Source: a virus
Direction: 5' to 3' (one strand)
IMG/VR virus record: IMGVR_UViG_3300019889_000020
Location: 1-49,691 of that record
DNA: 49,691 nt
A program made the position numbers and the translations under genes. Within the stretch, counting starts at the first letter, position 1, and each line of letters opens with the position of its first letter. Positions 42,714-49,691 of the stretch are shown here, one piece after another. The notes under the pieces were generated by a model, which was given only the letters and a program-made list of their open reading frames with translations, was not told where the DNA came from and did not search any database.

Positions 42714-43790
42714 ATGGCAACGGCATCGGCGACAAACAATGCAACTGGGAACGCTTTCGAGAATGCGAAGTTCGAGCTGCGTGCGGCTCCAATGGACAAG
42801 ATCAGGCTGGGGAAATACTCTCTGAGAGAAGTTGATCGCAACTCGGAGAAGTACCAGCGTTTGCGGGACGCCATTGCGGCCACTAATGGCCCAATGCTTC
42901 CCATCCTTCTTCGCGAAATTGAGGACCCTGATAACAAGGGGAAGAAGGCTCTTGGCCTTATCGACGGACTCCAACGCTACTCGTGTTGTCTCGATCTCGG
43001 GTTCAAGACGATTCCGGCTCGCATCATTGACATGGACGATGCCCAGGTCGCAGCGGCCCAGATCATCGCGAACCATTCCCGGATCGACACCAAGCCGGTT
43101 GAGTACACGCAACAGCTTCACCGCATGTTGAACGCTGATCCTACCCTGACTCTAGAAGAGTTGAGCGATCAACTGCATTGTTCGGTGAAGTGGCTTCAGG
43201 ATCGGCTCAGTTTGGCCAAGCTTCATGAGAAGATCGGCCCCCTGGTGGACAACGGTGATATCTCCTTGGCTCACGCCTTCGCTCTCGTCAAGCTCAAGCC
43301 CCCGGAGGAGCAACTCCAGTTCGTTGAGCAGGCTCAGACGCAGACGATCCAGGAGTTCTCCGGCCACGTCACGAACCGGGTGAAGGAACTGAGAGAGGCG
43401 GCTCGTACTGGCCGCATCCCGAGTGACAAGGCGGCTTTCCAGGCTGTCCCGCACATGAGGGCGGTCAGGGAGATCAAGGCACAACTGGAAAGTCCGACCC
43501 TCGCTCCTGCTATCGTCAAGGACATGAAGGCCACCACTCCCGAGGAGGGATTTGCGGCGGGCGTCGCTTGGGTGTTGAACATGGACCCGAAGTCCATCGA
43601 GATTTCCAAGCAGCAGGCCGAGGATCGCAAGAAGGAGGATGAGGTCAAGAAAGAAGCCAAGAAGAAGGAGAATATCCGGAAGCGTGCGGAAGCGGCTCGT
43701 GCGGCTGCGGCTGACGCTGGCATCTCCTTGGAGATGAACGCGAACGAGGGTGAGGAAGAAGACGAAGACGAGGATGAAGACGACGAGTGA
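42714..43790 (+). CDS. ParB-like protein 1
   Basis: 358 residues. The N-terminal ParB/Srx-like domain has LREIEDP, LIDGLQRYSCCLDLGFKTIPARIIDMDDAQ and ANHSRIDTKPVEYTQQL. A following helix-turn-helix, LTLEELSDQLHCSVKWLQDRLSL, matches the KorB/ParB type. The C-terminal third is a charged helix ending in a long Glu/Asp run. ParB proteins bind palindromic sites, and two palindrome copies sit in its leader, 18 and 56 bases before the ATG. Composition is more GC-rich than nearby genes. The usual ParB CTP-pocket motif (GERR) reads DGLQRY here. Confidence 0.8.
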   Translation: MATASATNNATGNAFENAKFELRAAPMDKIRLGKYSLREVDRNSEKYQRLRDAIAATNGPMLPILLREIEDPDNKGKKALGLIDGLQRYSCCLDLGFKTIPARIIDMDDAQVAAAQIIANHSRIDTKPVEYTQQLHRMLNADPTLTLEELSDQLHCSVKWLQDRLSLAKLHEKIGPLVDNGDISLAHAFALVKLKPPEEQLQFVEQAQTQTIQEFSGHVTNRVKELREAARTGRIPSDKAAFQAVPHMRAVREIKAQLESPTLAPAIVKDMKATTPEEGFAAGVAWVLNMDPKSIEISKQQAEDRKKEDEVKKEAKKKENIRKRAEAARAAAADAGISLEMNANEGEEEDEDEDEDDE

Positions 43791-43887
43791 AGGGCATTGT
43801 TTCCTGATCGGATTCAATGATCCAGTTTCTCTATTAGATGCCGTACACGGCCTATTAGATGCGGCCTCCCTGTGATTGGGGCTCACA

Positions 43888-44376
43888 ATGACATTCAACA
43901 GTGTTGACGGGAATACGTATAACAGCGTGTACATTCCTATCAACATGACAAGTTGTCCCAAGCCAAAGGCGGAGTTGAATTTCACAATTCTACCGCCTTT
44001 CAACCTTCCCGGACTGAAAAGTCCAAACGTCAAAGGACTGAAAATCGTGTACCAGTTGCGTGCGACTCAGGGCGTGAAGCTCAAGCTCAATGGGCGAGAC
44101 AAACGGGGCAATCCTGTAAGTTTCACCGATGAGCAAATCGTCGCCACATCTTCCGATGAAGCTCTCCTGGCGGTGGTCGTTGAAGACGGTATGGTTGTCG
44201 CTCGCCCGATCGGTCCTCTTGGGACGGGTCAGGTCCAGGTCAACTTGCCTGATGTCGATGTTGATACCGAAGGGGAGCAGACCCTTTCCGGTATTCTTGA
44301 TATCGAGGTGGTGAGCGGTGTGGCAGTTGCGATTGACTTCCAGGCTGCCGAAACGTTCCCTCTTGAAGAAGCCTGA
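43888..44376 (+). CDS. Ig-like beta protein of unknown function
   Basis: 162 residues from ATG 43888 (GGGG seven bases upstream; a TTG at 43876 is an alternative). Mainly beta, with KGLKIVYQLRATQGVKLKLNGRDKRGNPV and VVVEDGMVVARPIGPLGTGQVQVNLPD resembling Ig-like or BIG-type beta-sandwich domains. No signal peptide. It lies between the ParB-like gene and a conserved phage protein, so a nucleoprotein or virion role cannot be excluded. A palindrome copy (43829) lies 48 bases before the start. Confidence 0.6.
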   Translation: MTFNSVDGNTYNSVYIPINMTSCPKPKAELNFTILPPFNLPGLKSPNVKGLKIVYQLRATQGVKLKLNGRDKRGNPVSFTDEQIVATSSDEALLAVVVEDGMVVARPIGPLGTGQVQVNLPDVDVDTEGEQTLSGILDIEVVSGVAVAIDFQAAETFPLEEA

Positions 44377-44438
44377 AGAACGTTTCTTCAGGTCAGTTCT
44401 CTAGTAGAGTTTCCTAGGTTTCAAAAAGGTTAAGTAAA

Positions 44439-45191
44439 ATGGCACGAGACAAGGGCGAAGTGCAGACGCTCACTAACCGTGAAGTTGGAACGATAGAGGA
44501 TAATCTTCCGGGTATCATCGACCCGAAGACGTTCTCAGTTCCGGCGATCGAAAACCCGTACAGTGAAGATTTCGCATCGTTCACAACGGGATTGTTCCTG
44601 CCGAGGTTGCAGCTTGAAGGAAGTTCTTCCAAGTTGGTGAAGAATCGGAAAGTTTCCGCTGGAAACTATATCATCATCACGGGCAAGGATGCTTTCGAGG
44701 TTCTCGGAGAGAAGATTGACATCTTGGTTCTAACATATCGGTCGAAAGCACTCGATCTGTCCGATACCAAGAACATTGTCGCCTCGTTCGACAAGAACTC
44801 CGAAGAATTTCGGCGTATCCAGGCCGCGGCTCAACAGAAGTCGAAGGGCTACCTTTACGGGCTCGATTTCCTCTGCTACATTCCCGACTCTAAGGGAGAA
44901 ACGAAGTACGCCAGTCTTTTCATGGGCAATCCGACCTTTCGCATGGCTGCCCGCAACTTCAAGCCGCTGATCGGTAAAGCGGTCACAATGGGTGTTGAAC
45001 TTATCAACAACACCGAATACACCTGGGAAGCTCCCACGATCGTGGCATGTAGCACTCCATTGAGCAACTATCCCTCGGCAGAGGAGATGGCGGCTCAAAT
45101 GAAGGATTTCGTGAACCCACCCAAGGGTCCGGTGATCGAGCGTGTCTCTGATGAGGAAGCTGTCGCCGCTGGCACCGACCGCGATCGGTAA
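44439..45191 (+). CDS. Conserved phage protein, possible ssDNA-binding role
   Basis: 250 residues, ATG after AAGGTTAAGTAAA. A compact mixed fold: LPRLQLEGSSSKLVKNRKVSAGNYIIITGKDAFEVLGEKIDILVLTYRSKALDL, then a middle helix and MGNPTFRMAARNFKPLIGKAVTMGVELI. The acidic C-terminus resembles tails of single-stranded DNA-binding or recombination proteins, but the family is not certain. Its position between ParB and helicase genes suits DNA metabolism. The gene is GC-richer than average. I would call it unknown if pressed. Confidence 0.55.
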   Translation: MARDKGEVQTLTNREVGTIEDNLPGIIDPKTFSVPAIENPYSEDFASFTTGLFLPRLQLEGSSSKLVKNRKVSAGNYIIITGKDAFEVLGEKIDILVLTYRSKALDLSDTKNIVASFDKNSEEFRRIQAAAQQKSKGYLYGLDFLCYIPDSKGETKYASLFMGNPTFRMAARNFKPLIGKAVTMGVELINNTEYTWEAPTIVACSTPLSNYPSAEEMAAQMKDFVNPPKGPVIERVSDEEAVAAGTDRDR

Positions 45192-45242
45192 TCGTAACGG
45201 CCCTGTCCTTCACAAAACCGGATTGTGATGTGGCAGGACTGG

Positions 45243-45272
45243 TCCCCCGGTAAGTCTCGGCTTACCGGGGGA
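45243..45272 (+). terminator. Strong 12-bp GC hairpin
   Basis: TCCCCCGGTAAG (45243-45254) and CTTACCGGGGGA (45261-45272) enclose the stable loop TCTCGG. It lies 51 bases after the stop at 45191 and 24 bases before the next gene. No T-run follows, so attenuation, RNA protection or factor-dependent termination is as likely as intrinsic termination. Confidence 0.6.
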
Positions 45273-45296
45273 TACATCCATTTAGAGAAAGTGATT

Positions 45297-45467
45297 ATGG
45301 TTACTAAAGTTTGGCCATTGCTCCTTGAATGTGATGGACAGAATTGCAAGAAGCAAACAATGGTCTATAGCAGGAATGAGAAAGTAGCAACTATTCCTTG
45401 GGATTGGAGAAAATTAGATACTTTTATTTATTGTCCCAAATGTGTAGAGAAAATGGGAATAGATTAA
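45297..45467 (+). CDS. Small zinc-ribbon protein (56 aa)
   Basis: 56 residues from ATG 45297 with AGAG upstream. Cysteine pairs CDGQNC and CPKC, separated by about 28 residues, suggest one zinc ribbon. It is one of several small zinc proteins in this unit (46190-46411, 49360-49521). The stop overlaps the next start as TAATG. A role as transcription or DNA-binding adaptor is possible. Confidence 0.55.
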   Translation: MVTKVWPLLLECDGQNCKKQTMVYSRNEKVATIPWDWRKLDTFIYCPKCVEKMGID

Positions 45468-46012
45468 TGCAAGTAATACCATTGAGTATGAGCCAGGTTA
45501 ACTGGTCTGATTATGTAAGCATTGCGTATAAGCATGTGGGCCATTCACCCACACGATCACTTGATGGAGCGGGAATCAAACCGGGTGATCCCTATAGCTT
45601 TTTAGCTAGCTTAGCGGAATTGGAAATTGAGGGAACTGATCCGCGTACAGGTGTACTCTCGGCCAATCATACGCTGGCACACGTTCATTTATCTTTTTTA
45701 TGTGTGCTATCTGCACAGGAACAGAATGCACTGAGAAACATTCCGATCCTGGATATTTCTTTCATTGATGGAAAAGAGGATTACGAATCTACTAGAGTTG
45801 ATCTCATGATCATCTCGGGAACACTTTTACACTGGCAATTAATCATTCCTTTAATGTTAGAAGGGCTTGATCTCTCTCGAACATACTATGTGAGAAGGAA
45901 GTTTTTCAATGCCATTTATAATTGGCTCATCAAATTTAATTTCAAGGACCTATTCGTCAGTTATAAGATTGTTCAATTGACAGATGGAACCTATTGCCTG
46001 GAGCCCAAATGA
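45467..46012 (+). CDS. Hypothetical protein (181 aa)
   Basis: 181 residues from ATG 45467, overlapping the previous stop by one base. Mixed alpha/beta with NHTLAHVHLSFLCVLSAQEQNALRN and a hydrophobic C-terminal half (LMIISGTLLHWQLIIPLMLEGLDL). No signal, no zinc cluster and no recognised family. The variant palindrome TCTACTAGAG lies at 45788-45797. Confidence 0.6.
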   Translation: MQVIPLSMSQVNWSDYVSIAYKHVGHSPTRSLDGAGIKPGDPYSFLASLAELEIEGTDPRTGVLSANHTLAHVHLSFLCVLSAQEQNALRNIPILDISFIDGKEDYESTRVDLMIISGTLLHWQLIIPLMLEGLDLSRTYYVRRKFFNAIYNWLIKFNFKDLFVSYKIVQLTDGTYCLEPK

Positions 46013-46197
46013 AAGAATTGTTCAAACGCAAAGTTGACAAATTGTGTCAATGGATAGCATGGAAGCTTCCTAAGCGAATTGCTATGTGGACCTATGTTAG
46101 AGTAGGTGCCCATGCGACTACCGGAAAGTATGGAGATACAGTGCTGCCTGAAATTACAATGATGGAAGCTCTTAAACGATGGGAATGTAATGGGTGA
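46009..46197 (+). CDS. Small basic protein (62 aa)
   Basis: 62 residues from ATG 46009 (GGAG five bases upstream, ATGA overlap with the previous gene). Basic and Trp-rich (KLCQWIAWKLPKRIAMWTYVRV), perhaps membrane- or DNA-associated. It overlaps the next gene by eight bases. No family recognised. Confidence 0.55.
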   Translation: MKELFKRKVDKLCQWIAWKLPKRIAMWTYVRVGAHATTGKYGDTVLPEITMMEALKRWECNG

Positions 46198-46411
46198 TAT
46201 AACGCACTATTGTCATTGGCCTGGTTGTCGCACACCAGTTTCACCAAAGTTATGGGGATGTAAGCGACATTGGTATGCTCTTCCGAAGGAATTACGCAAC
46301 AAAGTTTGGGATGCCTATGTTCCAGGGCAAGAAATCCGGAAGGACCCAACTGGAGAGTATATGGATGTGATGGCTGAACTTTACGCATGGATCAAAGCCA
46401 ATGGCGGGTAG
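46190..46411 (+). CDS. Small zinc-finger protein of phage type (73 aa)
   Basis: 73 residues. CHWPGCRTPVSPKLWGCKRHW is a C-x4-C-x9-C-x2-H zinc site followed by a helix (LPKELRNKVWDAYVPGQEIRKDP), a pattern seen in many phage and prophage small proteins of unknown function. It may mediate nucleic-acid or protein contacts. Overlaps its upstream neighbour, suggesting coupled translation. Confidence 0.7.
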   Translation: MGDITHYCHWPGCRTPVSPKLWGCKRHWYALPKELRNKVWDAYVPGQEIRKDPTGEYMDVMAELYAWIKANGG

Positions 46412-46570
46412 CATTCTCTGATAGCGTTCGGCTACATTGATGATCCCCAATCATCAGGGTTGATCGCCGGTCTCCGGGCGATTTAAAATCCGGGAGACAA
46501 AAAATAGGAGGACCTGGGTGATGATGGGATCACTTGGCAAATCCAATCTCTATTAGAGAAAGTGAAAACT
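46412..46570 (+). other. Intergenic leader with stem-loops before the helicase gene
   Basis: About 160 bases. Short arms pair around ATCATC/GATGAT (near 46439-46458), ATCGCC/GGCGAT (near 46462-46481) and CTCC..GGAG (near 46473-46498), so the leader is probably structured. A perfect palindrome copy (46548-46558) lies 12 bases before the helicase ATG. Confidence 0.5.
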
Positions 46571-48487
46571 ATGCCAGTTGTATCAATGATTTCTGTCAGT
46601 GGCCGTCACAAGTACAAAAAGGAAGTAGATATCAATTCTACTGGAAGAGGGACATTACAACTTGAGTTCGATTATGACGAATATCTCAAGGATGAAGTAA
46701 AGGCAATGGATGGTGCCAGATGGAATCCAGATATTAAAAGTTGGATTGTTAAGGATACTCCAAGGAATTGGTTTCAACTTCGTTTCCTCATGGGAGAGAA
46801 TCCTTATACTTGGTATGATGCTCCTCTAGTAGAGTTTGTTAGTCGGGTCGATACGATCTATCCGCAACAAATCCAAATGGTCAGGGAAGGACTGACCTAT
46901 CGGCAGATGATCTGGGCGGCGGAAATGGGCTTAGGCAAGACGCTTGCCGCTATCCTGATGATCGAGGAAGCTCTTGAACGTTGGAATTTTCGGAAAGTTT
47001 GGTGGGTTGGACCTAAGTCCGCTCTGGCCAGTTTCGAGGTTGAAGTGGCCACTTGGGGCATGCTTAATCTTCCCGAGAAGATCATGACCTATGAGGAGTT
47101 AGTCAAAACGGTAAAGAATTGGCCTCCCGGATTAAAAGCTCCTCAGATCATTATCTTGGATGAAGCTAGTCGTTGCAAAACGCCTACTACGCAACGAACA
47201 CAATCCGTCATGGAAGTTACTAAGGGAATGCGAGAAGATTATGGTGAAAATGAGCCATTCATTATCGAGATGACGGGAACTCCTGCTCCCAAGAGTCCAT
47301 TGGATTGGTATTCGCTTTGTGAAGTAGCCAAGCCCGGATTCATTCGCGAAGGCAATATACATAAGTTCCGGGATCGGTTGGGCGTAGTAGAAAAGCGAGA
47401 GTCTCCAGCGGGCGGGGTGTATCCACATACCGTAACATGGAGAGATAGCGAGAATAAATGTCGTCATTGTGGTTCCACTCGGGAGGAACATGATTTCGAT
47501 GTGATTGCGCGAGAGGGTATCGCACATGAGTTTCAACCAGGAATAAATGAGGTCGCAAAACTCTATAAGAGAATGAAAGGACTAGTTTCCGTTTACTTCA
47601 AGAAGGACTGGCTATCCTATCTTCCGGACAAACAGTATCGTATCCTTCGTTGCAAAGTTAGTCGGAGCACAGCCAATGCAGCATCATCTATCCAATCTAA
47701 TGCAAAACGGGCCGTAACGGCTCTTACTTTGCTCCGAGAGTTATCTGATGGATTCCAATATTCCGATATCGAAGAAGGCACCACGTCCTGCCCTCTTTGT
47801 CTTGGGTCGAAAAGGACAGAAGTTCCATTTGTCCTGGACGAATCAGGCAAGATGGAACTTCGAGAAGTTGAATGTACCAATTGTAGTGGCGAAGGAGTTG
47901 TCCCCAAATCTATTAGAGTAACTAACTCAGTAGCATGCCCAAAGGATGACATTTTAGAAAGTATTCTCGATGATCATGAAGATGGGCGATTGGTCATCTA
48001 TGCTGGATTTACTGGCTCTATTGATCGTATTGTTACATTATGCTTGCGTAAAGGTTGGGGCACGATTCGTGTCGACGGACGAGGATGGGAATCCTCACTC
48101 CCAGTCTCTGCCGATGTAAAGCAATCTTTACCGAAGAAACTATTGGATGTTTTCCAGAGAAAAGGTAAATATCCTATAGGATTTGATGAAAAGATCGCAT
48201 TTATTGGTCATCCGGGCTCGGCGGGAATGGGAATCACATTGACAGCGAGCAATGAAATCGTCTATTATTCCAATGATTTCAATGCGGAAAGTAGAATTCA
48301 ATCCGAGGATCGTATTCATCGTCCAGGGATGGACCTAAACAAGGGGTGTATGATCACTGATATTGTCCATCTCCCTTCGGACATAGTTGTCTTGAAGAAC
48401 CTCAAGGACAAGCGTAGACTCCAAGACATGAGCTTGGGTCTTTTCCATGAATCTATGAAGATGGCCGATGAAGATCGTTTGCTTTAA
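46571..48487 (+). CDS. SNF2-type helicase with internal zinc ribbons
   Basis: 638 residues from ATG 46571; GTG 46562 would add three. Motif I is AAEMGLGKTLAA (K123), motif II IILDEAS, motif III MTGTPAP and motif VI QSEDRIHRPGM. A short N-terminal segment, VKAMDGARWNPDIKSWIV, resembles the HARP domain of SMARCAL1-like annealing helicases. Zinc-like clusters follow: CRHCG, CPLC and CTNCSGEG. The protein would remodel or unwind DNA during replication or repair. Palindrome copies lie at 46548 (leader), 46824 (variant) and 47909. Confidence 0.85.
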   Translation: MPVVSMISVSGRHKYKKEVDINSTGRGTLQLEFDYDEYLKDEVKAMDGARWNPDIKSWIVKDTPRNWFQLRFLMGENPYTWYDAPLVEFVSRVDTIYPQQIQMVREGLTYRQMIWAAEMGLGKTLAAILMIEEALERWNFRKVWWVGPKSALASFEVEVATWGMLNLPEKIMTYEELVKTVKNWPPGLKAPQIIILDEASRCKTPTTQRTQSVMEVTKGMREDYGENEPFIIEMTGTPAPKSPLDWYSLCEVAKPGFIREGNIHKFRDRLGVVEKRESPAGGVYPHTVTWRDSENKCRHCGSTREEHDFDVIAREGIAHEFQPGINEVAKLYKRMKGLVSVYFKKDWLSYLPDKQYRILRCKVSRSTANAASSIQSNAKRAVTALTLLRELSDGFQYSDIEEGTTSCPLCLGSKRTEVPFVLDESGKMELREVECTNCSGEGVVPKSIRVTNSVACPKDDILESILDDHEDGRLVIYAGFTGSIDRIVTLCLRKGWGTIRVDGRGWESSLPVSADVKQSLPKKLLDVFQRKGKYPIGFDEKIAFIGHPGSAGMGITLTASNEIVYYSNDFNAESRIQSEDRIHRPGMDLNKGCMITDIVHLPSDIVVLKNLKDKRRLQDMSLGLFHESMKMADEDRLL

Positions 48488-48518
48488 GCGATCTAAATCT
48501 AATAGAGAAAGCACAACG

Positions 48519-49400
48519 ATGAGCACGACACTTGAAATGGGCCGTAAGATTGTCAAAGTTCCGATGAACAAGATCAAGCACATTGACGAGCACAACTGTC
48601 GGGGACGGGTACAGCCACAGGATTGCGTTACATTGGCTGCACGCATCCGTACCGAAGGGCTGTTGTACCCTATCCAGATTGCCAAACTTCGGGAACCTGA
48701 GGGTGAGTACGAATATGAGATCATCGCCGGTTTTCGCCGTTTCATGGCACACCGGATCAATGAAGCTGAAACGATTGAATGCGAAATTCTATCAGATTCG
48801 CTATCGGAAGCGGATAAGGCCGTTATTAATTTAACGGAGAATCTTTCCCGAGCCGATTTGAATATCCTCCAGGAAGCCGCAGGACTTGATCGAATCAAAC
48901 GTCTCCGTTCTATGACGCAAAAAGAGTTAGCCGATACCCTAGGCGTGTCACAGAAGTGGGTCCAGATTCGGCTCTGGTCCCTGGAACTTGAACAGCCAAT
49001 CCAGGAAGATATTCGAAAAGGTTTCCTAAAACAACAGCACATCGAACAACTCAAAGCTCTCCCTGCTGGCGCGAAGCGATTTGCTTACGTCAAGCAGGTC
49101 AAATCGGCCCAGCTCTCCAATGAGAAGCCTCGTGTCTCATTAGCAAAGAAGAATCCGTTCTCAAAGAAAAGGCGAGAGCGGGTAGAAATCTTTGAGATGC
49201 AAGATCATCTATTAGAGTCGCTCGGCGGGGGAAGAGTTGACAAACTCCCCGAGAACGCTCGTCTGATTTTGCAGGCACTCGGTTGGGCTGCTGGGGAGAC
49301 AACAGATATGGAAATGTACGGGACTCTTCGTGCGATTGCGAAGAAGAATGGGTTGCATTATGAAATACCAGAGTCAGCAATGTCAGCCCTCCAAGGATGA
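48519..49400 (+). CDS. ParB-like protein 2
   Basis: 293 residues from ATG 48519, 11 bases after a palindrome copy whose AGAGAAAG is the likely ribosome-binding site. The N-terminal domain has KVPMNKIKHIDEHNCRGRVQ, GLLYPIQIAKL and YEIIAGFRRFMAHR, the ParB box whose usual form is GERR. It then has NLTENLSRADLNILQEA and a helix-turn-helix, MTQKELADTLGVSQKWVQIRL. A basic linker and helical C-terminus follow. With protein 1 it gives two different ParB-type DNA-binding proteins in one unit and no ParA in the window. Confidence 0.85.
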   Translation: MSTTLEMGRKIVKVPMNKIKHIDEHNCRGRVQPQDCVTLAARIRTEGLLYPIQIAKLREPEGEYEYEIIAGFRRFMAHRINEAETIECEILSDSLSEADKAVINLTENLSRADLNILQEAAGLDRIKRLRSMTQKELADTLGVSQKWVQIRLWSLELEQPIQEDIRKGFLKQQHIEQLKALPAGAKRFAYVKQVKSAQLSNEKPRVSLAKKNPFSKKRRERVEIFEMQDHLLESLGGGRVDKLPENARLILQALGWAAGETTDMEMYGTLRAIAKKNGLHYEIPESAMSALQG

Positions 49401-49521
49401 TTGTCGGCGATGCAAAATCAAGCTTCGCCTTGTTCATGGAAAACGTGGCTATTATTACCGTTGCGATATCTGCAAAGTGACGGTGAATAAGAAGCCAATT
49501 AGGGAAACCGTGTTATCGTGA
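49360..49521 (+). CDS. Small zinc-ribbon protein (53 aa)
   Basis: 53 residues from ATG 49360, overlapping the ParB-like gene by 41 bases in another frame. CRRC and CDIC with a basic Tyr/Gly loop between them (KRGYYYRC) form a probable zinc ribbon. The weak ribosome-binding site and the overlap lower the confidence. It may be a small DNA-binding accessory protein. Confidence 0.5.
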   Translation: MKYQSQQCQPSKDDCRRCKIKLRLVHGKRGYYYRCDICKVTVNKKPIRETVLS

Positions 49522-49551
49522 TCCTTTAACAACTAATAGAAAAAGTTACCA

Positions 49552-49691
49552 ATGAGTGAGCCAATTTTCTATGATACGGAAACAGTTGGTCTTCAGGGGC
49601 CAATTGTTCTTTTGCAATATGCTCAGGGAGATGATCCTGTTAGTCTCCATTCCGTCTGGACGGAACCAATTAGTGACACGATGGTAATTAT
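49552..49691 (+). CDS. 3'-5' exonuclease / DNA polymerase I-type gene, partial
   Basis: The frame is open to the window edge. It begins MSEPIFYDTETVGLQGPIVLLQYAQG, the Exo I motif (D-x-E-T) of family-A DNA polymerases and DnaQ-type exonucleases. It follows a helicase and ParB genes, as expected for a replication module. The rest is outside the window, so polymerase and stand-alone exonuclease cannot be separated. A degenerate palindrome (CTAATAGAAAA) precedes the ATG. Confidence 0.75.
   Translation, partial: MSEPIFYDTETVGLQGPIVLLQYAQGDDPVSLHSVWTEPISDTMVI

Noticed and set aside
43152-44033. 293-codon antisense frame over ParB-like gene 1
   Set aside because: The sense frame carries clear ParB motifs. 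The antisense product is low-complexity Leu/Arg/Ser without a ribosome-binding site.
48335-49054. 239-codon antisense frame over ParB-like gene 2
   Set aside because: Ser/Arg/Ile-rich with no motif, opposite to a well-supported gene.

Overview
The window is about 49.7 kb of a tailed bacteriophage genome, or a prophage-like contig, with siphovirus-style organisation. It has a GpA-like large terminase, a portal, a scaffold and P22-coat-like major capsid pair, tail-tube proteins, a tail-assembly chaperone with a -1 frameshift, a long tape measure and large tail-tip/fibre proteins. No integrase, tRNA, rRNA or CRISPR array was seen. The host is inferred, weakly, to be a planctomycete or relative: several secreted, Pro/Tyr/Val-rich proteins (CAP-domain protein, thioredoxin-like protein, papain-like protease) look like proteins of that group. 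Synteny cannot be tested here. Both ends are open: the left edge lies in a 19-bp tandem repeat and the right edge cuts an exonuclease/DNA polymerase-type gene.

Layout. Positions 1-940: repeats, one small gene and a mostly non-coding block with direct repeats and hairpins. Positions 1027-31692 (+ strand): one long virion gene train (secreted/protease genes, packaging, portal, fibre-like proteins, connector, scaffold, capsid, membrane proteins, head closure, collagen-like fibre, tail tube, chaperone, tape measure, tail tip). Positions 31689-42099 (- strand): replication and nucleotide metabolism (dNMP kinase, primase-SF3 helicase, phage sigma factor, toroid glycosidase-like protein, CAP protein, MazG-like, NDP kinase, DUF3846-like). 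Positions 42100-42713: divergent control region. Positions 42714-49691 (+ strand): two ParB-like proteins, small zinc-finger proteins, a SNF2-type helicase and the start of a DNA polymerase/exonuclease.

The most striking feature is an 11-bp odd palindrome, CTCTA(A/T)TAGAG. By hand I count 58 sites matching its 9-bp core TCTA(A/T)TAGA, about one per 850 bp, in genes on both strands and in gaps, plus at least ten sites with one changed base. Chance predicts fewer than one. Inside genes it is read in several frames (as LLE, SIR, LIE, SNR), so selection acts on the nucleic acid. Many copies sit 6-17 nt before start codons. The genome also encodes two ParB-like DNA-binding proteins, so a genome-wide ParB-type binding system is a testable hypothesis.

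A second regulatory layer is a shared promoter, (T/G)GAAAA-N17-TAT(A/C)CT with TGACCG just before the -10. It occurs exactly at the head of each of the three transcription units, and the leftward unit encodes a sigma-70-family factor that might read it.
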